From assembly GCA_018714895.1 (NCBI GenBank), contig DVMQ01000014.1:62001-126000 (forward strand): 64,000 bases of DNA. The letters are read 5' to 3'. Below the pieces are notes generated by a model. The model saw only the letters and a program-made list of their open reading frames with translations, was not told the DNA's origin and ran no database searches. Below are positions 51,998 to 60,249 of this stretch, piece by piece; the first letter of the stretch is position 1, and every line of letters begins with the position of its first letter. Position numbers and translations under genes: made by a program. The DNA comes from Coprovicinus avistercoris (GTDB taxonomy: Bacteria; Actinomycetota; Coriobacteriia; Coriobacteriales; Atopobiaceae).

Positions 51998-53292
51998 TGG
52001 ACAACGTCCAGCGTGTATCACAGTTTGATGTTCTTGTAGTAGGTGCTGGTGCGGCTGGTCTTGCAGCAGCTACATCGGCGGCACAGCAGGGCGCGTCTGT
52101 TCTCGTTGTGGAACGCGAAGCTGCTCCCGGAGGCATCTTAAGTCAGTGCATTCACAATGGATTTGGTCTGCATCGCTATGGTGAAGAGCTTACTGGCCCT
52201 GAGTATGCAGCTCGCGAGATAACTTCTCTTCACAAGGAAGATGATGCCATACAGGTGCTTACTGACACCGCTGTTCTTGCACTTAAACGCGAAGGGAAGT
52301 CTATACAAGCAACCCTTGTTTCAGCTGAGCGGGGCATGCAGGTCCTCACTTTTGGAGCGGTTGTCCTTGCATGTGGTTGTCGCGAGCGTAGTCGCGGAGA
52401 GATTGGTATTCCGGGAACACGCCCGGCAGGAGTGTATACGGCTGGATGTGCACAGAAACTTTGTAACATCGATGGCATTCGACCTGGCTCACGCGTAGTA
52501 ATTTTAGGTTCGGGCGATATTGGTCTTATTATGGCTCGCCGTATGACGTGGGAGGGCGCCAAAGTTCTCTGCGTATGTGAATTGGCTTCGGAGCTAGGAG
52601 GTCTGCGTCGCAACATTGTGCAATGTTTGGACGATAACAACATTCCGTTGTTGCTCTCAACTACCGTAACGGCCATTAAAGGTTCTCCGCGCCTTGAAGC
52701 GGTAGAGCTGAGTGATGTAGATCCAGTAACAAAACAACCCATTCCTGGAACAAGCAGACTTGTCGAATGTGATGCTTTGTTGTTATCGGTGGGTCTTATT
52801 CCAGACAATACGCTTGCAAAAGGTTTGGGAGCAGCAATTGATCCTGGTACCAAGGGTCCTAAAGTAAATGAACATCTGCAAACAAGCGTGCCAGGGCTAT
52901 TTGTGGCTGGCAATGAACTTCATGTACATGATTTGGTTGACTATGTATCTGAAGAGGGCACTGTTGCGGGTATTTCTGCTGCTCTCTATGCGTTAGGAAA
53001 AACAGAGAACAACGAGGAAGAACCTCTGACGGTAGTGTGTGGAGAAGATGTTGCCCAAATTGCTCCACAGCTCATCACTCAGAGGGATAAGAAGGTAACT
53101 TTACGCTTGCGTTCACGTGCGAGGATAGAGAATGCACAGATTTGCGTTGTGTGCAATAACAAAACTATCCGCTCGGTTGCTCGGCGAATCGTAGTGCCAT
53201 CAGAGATGCAAGAAATCGTACTCCGTCCTACAGATCTCGAGCAGATAACAGGTGGGCTTGAAGTTATCTGTCAGCCAGCTGAGAGAAGGTAA
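51997..53292 (+). CDS. FAD/NAD(P)-dependent oxidoreductase, second subunit of the GlpA-like set
   Basis: 431 residues from ATG 51997, overlapping the previous stop by one base, GGGGAGG seven bases upstream. Pyridine-nucleotide disulfide oxidoreductase fold: VLVVGAGAAGLAAATSAA for FAD, VVILGSGDIGLIMARRM for NAD(P), and the glycine-rich CIHNGFGLHRYGEELTGPEYA signature of this subfamily. It likely passes electrons from the first subunit to NAD or ferredoxin partners. The last 90 residues form a domain with few recognisable motifs. Confidence 0.88.
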   Translation: MDNVQRVSQFDVLVVGAGAAGLAAATSAAQQGASVLVVEREAAPGGILSQCIHNGFGLHRYGEELTGPEYAAREITSLHKEDDAIQVLTDTAVLALKREGKSIQATLVSAERGMQVLTFGAVVLACGCRERSRGEIGIPGTRPAGVYTAGCAQKLCNIDGIRPGSRVVILGSGDIGLIMARRMTWEGAKVLCVCELASELGGLRRNIVQCLDDNNIPLLLSTTVTAIKGSPRLEAVELSDVDPVTKQPIPGTSRLVECDALLLSVGLIPDNTLAKGLGAAIDPGTKGPKVNEHLQTSVPGLFVAGNELHVHDLVDYVSEEGTVAGISAALYALGKTENNEEEPLTVVCGEDVAQIAPQLITQRDKKVTLRLRSRARIENAQICVVCNNKTIRSVARRIVVPSEMQEIVLRPTDLEQITGGLEVICQPAERR

Positions 53293-53297
53293 GAAGC

Positions 53298-53672
53298 GTG
53301 GAACAACATGTACAAAATGTCACGTGTGTTCAGTGTCCTATGGGATGTTCTCTCTCTGTGTATATAGATAGCGCGGGAGCAGTAACTAACGTGGAGGGAA
53401 ACAGCTGTCCTCGTGGCAAGGCGTATGGCGAGGCAGAAGTCACTCATCCGGTGCGAATGGTAACAAGCCTCATGCGGGTTGAGAACACTTTTCATCCCAT
53501 AAGTGTGCGTACTGCTGAAGCGGTGCCACGTGAGACTATTCCAGCTGTCCTTGCTGCTATCCATAACACAACAGTTCAGGTGCCTGTACAGGCAGGTGAA
53601 GTGCTCATTCAGAATGTGGCAAATACTGGTATTGATGTGGTGGCAACAAAGAGCTGTACAACACCACTTTAG
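53298..53672 (+). CDS. DUF1667 family protein, third member of the GlpA-like set
   Basis: 124 residues starting at GTG 53298. Cys-x2-Cys-x3-Cys at the N-terminus (CVQCPMGC) and NSCPRGKAYGEAEVTHPVRMVTSLMRVEN are the family hallmarks. Members always follow an FAD/NAD oxidoreductase of the type upstream and are thought to be small iron-sulfur or assembly components. Five bases separate it from the previous stop, confirming one operon. A hairpin lies a few bases after its end. Confidence 0.88.
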   Translation: MEQHVQNVTCVQCPMGCSLSVYIDSAGAVTNVEGNSCPRGKAYGEAEVTHPVRMVTSLMRVENTFHPISVRTAEAVPRETIPAVLAAIHNTTVQVPVQAGEVLIQNVANTGIDVVATKSCTTPL

Positions 53673-53678
53673 TGCGGG

Positions 53679-53705
53679 CGCTTATACGAATTCTTCCGAT
53701 AAGCG
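53679..53705 (+). terminator. Hairpin after the GlpA-like operon
   Basis: CGCTTAT (53679-53685) pairs with ATAAGCG (53699-53705), 13-base loop, no T tract; weak terminator or processing site. Confidence 0.45.
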
Positions 53706-53734
53706 AGATATGACTCACGTACGCAATGTCAAGA

Positions 53735-53985
53735 CTGGTTCTGAGGAAACTAGGCTTTATAGTTGAATTGCCGGATCCCTGCGGTGCCAACTGGGTGAAC
53801 CGACAATTTTTTCGAGGGAGTCCAGATATCGTTCCTAGTACGGGGATCCTCCGTTGTTGAGGAAGCCGGAAGAGGCGATGAGGACACCCACCTTTTGTGA
53901 GGTGGGTTCATAATCGCAACCGCAGGGGCCGGTTTTTATGTGGAAAGCGTTTGCCAACCTCATAAAAACCAGCCCGAGTCGCTTT
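53735..53985 (+). ncRNA. Candidate structured, pseudoknotted non-coding RNA, class unknown
   Basis: No reading frame fits here. Strict complementarities are dense: ACTAGG 53749-53754 with CCTAGT 53834-53839; AATTG 53766-53770 with CAATT 53804-53808, enclosing CGGT/ACCG (53782-53785, 53799-53802); GGATCCC 53773-53779 with GGGATCC 53843-53849, which crosses the first pairing as a pseudoknot; GCGAT...ATCGC (53875-53879, 53913-53917) over ACCCACC/GGTGGGT (53886-53892, 53901-53907); and GGTTTTTATG with CATAAAAACC closing a long 3' hairpin (about 53925-53974). AACCG/CGGTT followed by T could also terminate. Strand is inferred; I see no clear promoter. It does not match tmRNA, RNase P, SRP or 6S; raiA-type RNA should be tested first. 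Confidence 0.5.
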
Positions 53986-53995
53986 AATGCTGCAG

Positions 53996-54232
53996 CTAGT
54001 CTTGGTGTGTCTCCAGTTCGATAGCATCCGAAGGCAGAGGCGTATCTTTAGGAATCGCCACAAGCTTATAACCCAAGATGTTAAGGAGTCTTACAAGAAC
54101 TTTCGTTTGTGGGTTGCCCACCGAGAGCACAGAAGCAACTGCTGGTTGGCTTACACCAAGTTCATCGGCGACCATCTGCTGAGTCATGTTGCGCTTCGAG
54201 ATGATCGATCGAAGGGCATCCGATACATACAT
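53996..54232 (-). CDS. Small XRE family HTH regulator
   Basis: 78 residues, GGGGAGG eight bases before the ATG. The helix-turn-helix covers MTQQMVADELGVSQPAVASVLS, and the tail NPQTKVLVRLLNILGYKLVAIPKD matches antitoxin-like or phage-type single-domain regulators (a short beta strand after the last helix). No toxin gene is adjacent, so an antitoxin role is unsupported. It is a one-gene unit reading toward the structured region; its own target is unknown. Confidence 0.8.
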   Translation of the reverse strand: MYVSDALRSIISKRNMTQQMVADELGVSQPAVASVLSVGNPQTKVLVRLLNILGYKLVAIPKDTPLPSDAIELETHQD

Positions 54233-54565
54233 GCCGTCGCCTCCCCTTTATTCGGTCGGTACAGATAGTAGCTAGGACGGACGTCAAACATTAAAACCCT
54301 CGATTTTATGAGGGAAAGAAACCTCTTGTCCTACCACTGTTAGCATGCCATGAAATGATACTCCATTTATGCTCTTTTCTACCTTTCATACCTTTTTTCC
54401 CGCAAATGGACAGGACATCAGTGTCATTTAATTATTTTTTCTCAAACGGATAAGATCATTGGAACCTTGTGGGCAGATTTGGGAAGCATTGTTGCCGTGA
54501 GTTTGGTGTCTGTCAGGGCGGTTACAATCGTGTAAGCCGACAACAAGAGAGGAATACACGAGATT
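54233..54565. other. Intergenic region between XRE regulator and polA
   Basis: Both flanking genes diverge. CCCTC-GATTTTAT-GAGGG (54297-54314) is a short hairpin or operator, and on the minus strand TTGACG follows it as a possible -35 for the regulator. Toward polA, TACAAT near 54523 is a possible -10 with a poor -35. No gene, tRNA or repeat is seen. Confidence 0.35.
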
Positions 54566-57235
54566 ATGGAACAGCAAAAAACACTTGCAGTTATAGATGG
54601 CAATTCACTGATGCACCGTGCGTTCCATGCCATTCGTCAGCCCATGTCGGCACCGGATGGTCGTTCAACAAATGCATTGTTTGGGTTTTTCAATATGTTT
54701 GTGAAGTTTATTGAAACCTTTACCCCAGACGGCATACTTTGCGCGTTTGACAAAGGCAAGCCACGTATTCGTATGGAACTTTTGCCGCAGTATAAAGCCC
54801 AACGTCCACCCATGGATCCTTCTTTGGCAGAACAATTTCCAATGGTTAAAGAATTGCTGCACGTGCTCAATATTCCAGTTGTGGAACTGGAAGGCTGGGA
54901 AGGCGACGATATTCTCGGTACCCTTGCAAGACGTGGCGAGCAAGTGGGCTATAACATGCTGCTTGTGACAGGCGATCGTGATATGTACCAACTTTCAACC
55001 GATAAGGTGCAGATCGTTTCAACGAAAAAAGGTGTATCGGATGTTGTGGTTATGACCCCAGAGAGCGTTGTGGATCTCTATGGAGGTATTACGCCGCAGC
55101 TTGTTCCAGATTTTTATGGTCTTAAAGGCGATACCTCAGACAATATTCCTGGTGTGCCAGGTATTGGCCCCAAAAAGGCAGCTGCCCTTATTACTCAGTA
55201 TGGCAACCTTGATGAAGTGCTTGCTCATGCTGACGAAGTGAAAGGTAAGATGGGGCAGAATCTTCGAGAGCATGCAGAGGACGCTCTTCTCAGTAGGAAA
55301 ATTGCAACTATTCGCACAGATGCTCCACTTGAGATTGATCTGACCAAGGTACATTTTCCTGATTTCGATCCCACGGCAGTAGTGGAGGCCTTTTCTGCAC
55401 TTGGCTTTACCGGTATGACCCAGCGCCTTGTGCGTCTTTCGGATGAGCCGGTTGTTCAAGCTTCTAAAACACCAACATTGCCTTCAAGCGAATTAAAGCT
55501 TTACGAAGGGGATGCAGATGAGTTTGTATCAGAAGCGATAAAGGCGGGGGAGTGGATCGGTGTAGCTGCATCGCAGGCTGATTCATCAGGACAGCTGACT
55601 TTTGCCTTAGACGATATGCCCCGTCTTTCTGTATGGCTCTCGAGCAGTGCTGGTCTTGTCTGTTTTGACAATGAAAAAGCCTACGCTTCATTAGCCCGCC
55701 TTTTTAGGGAAGGATTAGTCTGTGCGGGTGATGTAAAAGGGCTAGTGCATCTTCTTTGTCCCATGGATTCTTCTCGCTCTGCTGAACTTACAGCTTCGGA
55801 AATTGCACCTGAACGTATCTTTGATGCGGGCATTGCTGCCTATTTGTTGGAATCGGATCGTACGTCCTATGAACTTCCTGGTTTGGTAGAGACGTATTTG
55901 ACAATTACGCTGCCGGATCCGTCCGACGATATCCCTCAAGAAGCACTCGATGCTATTTCTGCTCGCCATTTGCACCCTGTTCTTGAGAAGCGCTTGGAAG
56001 AGGATGGCTCTTCCGATGTCATGCACAAAATTGAAATGCCTTTGCTTCCAGTGCTCGTCGCGATGGAACGCCGAGGCCTTTCTGTGGATACACATGTTTT
56101 GGCACAGCAGTCATCTGAGCTTGGCGCTGAAATCGACGAGATGGCTCATGCCATTCATGAAGCAGCTGGAGAAGAGTTTAATATCGATTCGCCAATGCAA
56201 CTTTCGCATGTACTGTTTGATGTCTTAGGTCTTCCAACACGTGGACTTAAGCGTACACGTCGTGGTTACTATTCAACAAACGCTAAAGTCCTGGCGGACC
56301 TCGCTTCTCAGAGCAAGATTGTTTCTGAAGTACTTGAATATCGTGAGCGCGCAAAGATTAAATCGACGTATTTGGATGCCTTGCCCGCGCTTGTATTGGG
56401 CGATGGTCGTATCCATACAACATTCAATCAAACGGTTGCGGCAACAGGCCGCCTCTCCAGCTCAGATCCCAACTTGCAGAATATTCCTACCCGCTCAGAG
56501 CTGGGACATCGTGTGCGCAAAGCCTTCAACGTGGCAGAAGGAAGCGTTTTTCTGGCGTGTGATTACTCACAGATTGAGTTGCGTCTTCTGGCTCATCTTT
56601 CGGGCGACGAACATCTTATTGCGGCGTTTTGTGAGGGTGCAGATTTTCACGCCTCTACAGCAGCGCGCGTTTTTAATGTGCCTGTAGAGGAAGTTACGCC
56701 GCTCCTTCGAAGCCGTGCTAAAGCGGTAAACTTTGGCATTGTGTATGGTCAGCAAGCGTTTGGACTTGCAAGTTCTCTTAAGATTCCGCGTGCAGAAGCT
56801 CAGGAAATGATAGATAGGTATTTTGAGGCATATCCTGGTGTGGACGCCTATCTTAAAGAACAAGTTGCCTTTGCGCATGCACATGGTTATGTCACAACAA
56901 TGTATGGACGTCGTCGTCATACAAAAGATATCAACAGCCGTAATTTCCAAGCCCGTTCGTTCGCTGAGCGAACAGCAATGAATCATCCTATGCAAGGAAC
57001 AGCTGCAGACATTATTAAGATTGCCATGGCTCGTGTTGAGAAACGCATCGCCGAAGAAGGGTTCAAGTCTCGTCTTATTCTGCAGATTCATGACGAATTG
57101 GATCTCGAGGTTCCCGAGAACGAAATTGAAGCTATTTCTGAACTCGTTCAAACTACGATGCAGGGTGTCGTGGAGCTAAAAGTGCCTCTGCTTGCAGAGG
57201 TGTCTTGGGGACAAACTTGGGCAGAGGCTAAATAG
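54566..57235 (+). CDS. polA: DNA polymerase I
   Basis: 889 residues. The 5'-3' exonuclease (about 1-300) is intact: IDGNSLMHRAFHA, TGDRDMYQL, GLKGDTSDNIPGVPGIGPKKA. The middle region has the fold of the 3'-5' proofreading domain but not its catalytic DxE (EWIGVAASQ in its place), so proofreading is probably lost, as in many Gram-positives. The polymerase carries CDYSQIELRLLAHLSGD, RSRAKAVNFGIVYGQQAFGLA and LQIHDELDLEVP. It fills gaps and removes Okazaki primers; convergent rnhA is 11 bases away. Confidence 0.95.
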   Translation: MEQQKTLAVIDGNSLMHRAFHAIRQPMSAPDGRSTNALFGFFNMFVKFIETFTPDGILCAFDKGKPRIRMELLPQYKAQRPPMDPSLAEQFPMVKELLHVLNIPVVELEGWEGDDILGTLARRGEQVGYNMLLVTGDRDMYQLSTDKVQIVSTKKGVSDVVVMTPESVVDLYGGITPQLVPDFYGLKGDTSDNIPGVPGIGPKKAAALITQYGNLDEVLAHADEVKGKMGQNLREHAEDALLSRKIATIRTDAPLEIDLTKVHFPDFDPTAVVEAFSALGFTGMTQRLVRLSDEPVVQASKTPTLPSSELKLYEGDADEFVSEAIKAGEWIGVAASQADSSGQLTFALDDMPRLSVWLSSSAGLVCFDNEKAYASLARLFREGLVCAGDVKGLVHLLCPMDSSRSAELTASEIAPERIFDAGIAAYLLESDRTSYELPGLVETYLTITLPDPSDDIPQEALDAISARHLHPVLEKRLEEDGSSDVMHKIEMPLLPVLVAMERRGLSVDTHVLAQQSSELGAEIDEMAHAIHEAAGEEFNIDSPMQLSHVLFDVLGLPTRGLKRTRRGYYSTNAKVLADLASQSKIVSEVLEYRERAKIKSTYLDALPALVLGDGRIHTTFNQTVAATGRLSSSDPNLQNIPTRSELGHRVRKAFNVAEGSVFLACDYSQIELRLLAHLSGDEHLIAAFCEGADFHASTAARVFNVPVEEVTPLLRSRAKAVNFGIVYGQQAFGLASSLKIPRAEAQEMIDRYFEAYPGVDAYLKEQVAFAHAHGYVTTMYGRRRHTKDINSRNFQARSFAERTAMNHPMQGTAADIIKIAMARVEKRIAEEGFKSRLILQIHDELDLEVPENEIEAISELVQTTMQGVVELKVPLLAEVSWGQTWAEAK

Positions 57236-57246
57236 AAATCCAGTTC

Positions 57247-57729
57247 CTATTCGATAAAGCCCGTGTCTTCTAAAAGCTCGCCTGTCTTGCCGTCGGCTGC
57301 AGCGCAGGCGAGCTCATCGCACCGCTCATTTTCGTTGTTGCCCGCATGGCCTTTTACCCATATAAAGGTAGTGTTGTGTGGCTCGAGAGCTTTGATCAAA
57401 CGCTGCCATAAATCGGGGTTTTTAACAGGCTTTTTGTTTGCTGTTTTCCAGCCGTTTTGCTGCCAGGAGCTTAACCAGTGTTTGTTTATTGCGTTGACCA
57501 CATATTGTGAATCGGAATGAATCTCAACAGTACAAGGGCGATTTAATGCTTCTAAACCAGCAATAACACCCATGATTTCCATGCGGTTGTTCGTGGTATG
57601 GGAGTATCCTGCCGAAAGCTCTCGACGATGAGTCACTCCGTTTTTATCAACATAAAGAAGAACGGTGCCATATCCGCCCGGTCCTGGATTTCCACGGCTT
57701 GAACCATCCGAATAGATTGTTACGTTCAC
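57247..57729 (-). CDS. rnhA: Ribonuclease HI
   Basis: 160 residues from GTG 57729 with GGAG five bases upstream; the longer ATG frame would run into the neighbouring HAD gene. Catalytic Asp (YSDGSSRGNPGPGG), Glu (NNRMEIMGVI), Asp (IHSDSQYV) and Asp (NERCDELA) are all present, as is the basic protrusion KHWLSSWQQNGWKTANKKPVKN. It cuts RNA in RNA-DNA hybrids. The gene is convergent with polA, whose product also removes primers, and it follows the HAD gene by 37 bases on the same strand. Confidence 0.95.
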   Translation of the reverse strand: MNVTIYSDGSSRGNPGPGGYGTVLLYVDKNGVTHRRELSAGYSHTTNNRMEIMGVIAGLEALNRPCTVEIHSDSQYVVNAINKHWLSSWQQNGWKTANKKPVKNPDLWQRLIKALEPHNTTFIWVKGHAGNNENERCDELACAAADGKTGELLEDTGFIE

Positions 57730-57766
57730 CTTTTCTCCGTGTTTCTTTGGGTTTGTGAAATAAAAG

Positions 57767-58504
57767 CTATCTTCCGAGTGTGTTAAGACGGTCGACAAGA
57801 GCAGGGAGCTCGCGGGCGAATGCTGCGGTGTCACCGCGCCAGACAGCACGCTTTGGTCTTGCATGGCCAACGTAGGCTGTCTTTAATCCAACATCTGGGC
57901 GTGGAAAATCTCGAGTGGCATCATTGCCAACCATCAAACATTCTTCCGGCGTAAGTTTAAGAGTTGCAACAAACTCCTGAAAATACCGCGCATGTGGCTT
58001 AAGACGATGTGAGTTGCCAATGTGGGAAACGAGATCAAACGTGTCGAGAGTGAGGTTTGCCCAGCCCAAACGTGTTTGCAAACAGCCTTCAGAGAATGCA
58101 GGATTTGTGGCTAAGGCAACGATGAGCCCCATATCGCGCGCTTGTTCAATGGCCTTATGAGCGCCTTCACGTGGGACGGCATGAATGATTGAACTATTCC
58201 TCGTAGGAAGTACCTCTCGATCATAGAAGTCCAATGCATCCGCTACGACAGCATCTCCAAAATCAACGTCGATTCGTTGTTTTACGGCGTTGATAAAGAC
58301 TTCTGCATTCGTGAGGTTGTCGTCTCGAGCATCGTTTTGCATAGCTAGATATGCAGTAGCAAGAGCTGCTGCTGCACGCGGCGAGCTAACTCTACCAATC
58401 CTGGCAAGCATGTCGGAAAGATCAGCGGTATAGCGGGCCATGAAGGCGGCAAGATTGATGCTCAACAGAGTATCGTCAAGATCAAATAAAATAGCCTTTA
58501 TCAT
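57767..58504 (-). CDS. HAD superfamily hydrolase
   Basis: 245 residues from ATG 58504, AAAGGAGGG upstream; the longer frame to 58615 is unsupported. ILFDLDDTLLSI is motif I, ATNPAFSEG motif II, the Lys of RLKPHARYF motif III, and GNDATRDFPRPDVG motif IV. A four-helix cap sits after motif I. It belongs to the DLDDT branch that often acts on small phosphoesters; substrate not readable. Likely co-transcribed with rnhA. Confidence 0.85.
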   Translation of the reverse strand: MIKAILFDLDDTLLSINLAAFMARYTADLSDMLARIGRVSSPRAAAALATAYLAMQNDARDDNLTNAEVFINAVKQRIDVDFGDAVVADALDFYDREVLPTRNSSIIHAVPREGAHKAIEQARDMGLIVALATNPAFSEGCLQTRLGWANLTLDTFDLVSHIGNSHRLKPHARYFQEFVATLKLTPEECLMVGNDATRDFPRPDVGLKTAYVGHARPKRAVWRGDTAAFARELPALVDRLNTLGR

Positions 58505-58665
58505 CTCTGACCCTCCTTTCCGCTTCAGTTTGTTGTTCGCCATTGTACACAGCTTTGAAAATAACACCCCTGAAGGCATCACAATTGCAAATACTGCAGA
58601 GAAAAGTCTATGCATCTCGACTTAATGCTTGAAATGCACCCTCAAATCAGGGTAATCTTGCAACT

Positions 58666-58809
58666 GCATGACTAATACAGTCATGCTCCTGTATCTGTCG
58701 GCCCCCGAGCATGTTAATTCCAGGATGGTGGGAAAGGCCCTTTGCGGTACTCCTTCCGCAGGTGAAGACCATGACGATCGGGGCCCCGCTTTTTGAAAGG
58801 GGTCCACCT
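58666..58809 (+). promoter_or_regulatory. rpsA leader with inverted repeat and GC-rich hairpins
   Basis: GCATGAC-TAATACA-GTCATGC (58666-58686) is a perfect 7-bp repeat with TAATAC in the middle, so either a -10 inside an operator or a hairpin. Further on are GGCCCCCG, a GCGG...CCGC hairpin and a palindrome CGGGGCCCCG then CTTTTT about 20 bases before the start. The first and last GC runs can pair, as in an attenuator. Autogenous control of S1 mRNA is known in other bacteria; nothing here proves it. The rest of 58505-58665 shows no gene. Confidence 0.4.
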
Positions 58810-59967
58810 TTGAGTGAGATTCAGAACTCGTCCATCTTCTCTCTTGACGATGTCTCTGATGAGGAGATGAACAGCCTCATCGACGGGACAATTACCGACT
58901 TTGATGAGGGCGACCTTGTCACAGGTACTGTCGTTAAGATCGAACGCGACGAGGTCCTGCTCGACATCGGCTTCAAGTCTGAGGGCGTTATCCCCGTCCG
59001 CGAGCTTTCTATCCGTAAAGACGCCAACCCTGCTGATATTGTCGCCATGGGTGAGACAATTGAGGCTCTCGTTCTCCAGAAGGAGGACAAGGATGGCCGT
59101 CTGATTCTCTCCAAGAAGCGTGCTGAGTACGAGCGTGCTTGGAACCGCATTGAAGAGATGTTTAACTCCGGTGAGAACGTCGAGGGTGAGGTTATTGAGG
59201 TTGTTAAGGGCGGCCTTATCCTTGATATTGGCCTCCGCGGCTTCCTTCCCGCTTCTCTCGTTGACCTCCGTCGTGTCAAGGATCTCAACGCTTACCTTGG
59301 TACGCGCATCGAGGCTCGTGTTATCGAGATGGATCGCAACCGCAACAACGTTGTTCTTTCCCGTCGTGTTGTTCTTGAGGAGGCTCGTAAGGCTGAGCGT
59401 GCCGAGATTCTCTCCAAGCTTAAGAGCGGCATGCGTCTCAAGGGCACCGTTTCCTCCATTGTCGACTTTGGTGCATTTGTCGACCTTGGTGGTATCGACG
59501 GCCTTATCCACATCTCTGAGCTCTCTTGGAACCATGTCAACCATCCTTCTGAGGTTGTCAAGGTTGGCCAGGAAGTTGAGGTTCAGGTGCTCGACGTTGA
59601 TCTCAACCGCGAGCGCATCTCCCTTGGTCTCAAGCAGACCACCGAGGATCCTTGGCATACACTCGTAAAGAAGTATCCTGTCGGCGCCATCGTTGAGGGC
59701 ACCGTTACCAAGCTTGTTACCTTTGGTGCTTTTGTGGATCTTGGCGAGGGCATTGAGGGTCTGGTTCACATCTCTGAGATGGCTAAGCAGCACGTTGACC
59801 AGCCTTCTCAGGTGTGCGCAGTTGGCGATCCTGTCCAAGTAAAGGTCATGGAGATCGATCTTGACCGTCGTCGCATTTCGCTTTCCATGAAGGCTGCTGC
59901 TGAGACGCTCGGTATCGATGTTGATGTAAAGCCTCTTGATAAGCCTGAAGAGGAAGCTGCAGAATAA
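58810..59967 (+). CDS. rpsA: 30S ribosomal protein S1, four S1 domains, TTG start
   Basis: 385 residues from TTG 58810, which has AAAGGGG seven bases upstream and gives the usual S1 opening LSEIQNSS...FSLDDV. The frame is open further up (ATG 58711, 58771), but those codons lie in the GC-rich leader. Four S1 beta-barrels follow: about 40-110, 120-195, 210-285 and 300-370 (FGAFVDLGGIDGLIHISELS and FGAFVDLGEGIEGLVHISEM are diagnostic), the short Gram-positive/actinobacterial form; E. coli has six. It binds mRNA for initiation. Single gene with its own terminator. Confidence 0.9.
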   Translation: MSEIQNSSIFSLDDVSDEEMNSLIDGTITDFDEGDLVTGTVVKIERDEVLLDIGFKSEGVIPVRELSIRKDANPADIVAMGETIEALVLQKEDKDGRLILSKKRAEYERAWNRIEEMFNSGENVEGEVIEVVKGGLILDIGLRGFLPASLVDLRRVKDLNAYLGTRIEARVIEMDRNRNNVVLSRRVVLEEARKAERAEILSKLKSGMRLKGTVSSIVDFGAFVDLGGIDGLIHISELSWNHVNHPSEVVKVGQEVEVQVLDVDLNRERISLGLKQTTEDPWHTLVKKYPVGAIVEGTVTKLVTFGAFVDLGEGIEGLVHISEMAKQHVDQPSQVCAVGDPVQVKVMEIDLDRRRISLSMKAAAETLGIDVDVKPLDKPEEEAAE

Positions 59968-60011
59968 GTGATGTAATGAGCATCCTTTTATTGCTTCATT
60001 AAGATAATGCG

Positions 60012-60041
60012 AGAGGGCCGCCTTACTGGCGACCCTCTTTG
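60012..60041 (+). terminator. rpsA terminator
   Basis: AGAGGG/CCCTCT with inner CGCC/GGCG (one mismatch), 5-base loop, then TTGCT. Confidence 0.8.
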
Positions 60042-60249
60042 CTATCGTTTTGCGCTCATCATATGCTCTAACTCGTGTAGTTATCGCGATGGTTCTGTTA
60101 ACGCTCAGTTACTCTGTGGCGGTAATCGTTTGAATTGCTCCAATACTAGTTCATAGTTAATTCAGTTAATATTTCAGATCCATTCTCATGAAACGGATCT
60201 CAAGTCGGCGCGCATACGCGCGGTGTTTATGACGAGGAAGAAGGATGCA

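Noticed and set aside
53830..53850. Similarity of CTAGTACGGGGATCC to the 23S sarcin-ricin loop
   Set aside because: Only a few bases agree (AGTACGAGAGGACC expected), and no other rRNA segment is nearby.
53996..54232. XRE protein as antitoxin of a toxin-antitoxin pair
   Set aside because: No small toxin-like frame is adjacent on either side; left as a single regulator.
58714..59838. 374-codon open frame on the minus strand
   Set aside because: Lies antisense to rpsA, has a biased Leu/Asn/Asp composition typical of reverse-frame reading, no ribosome site and no recognisable motif.
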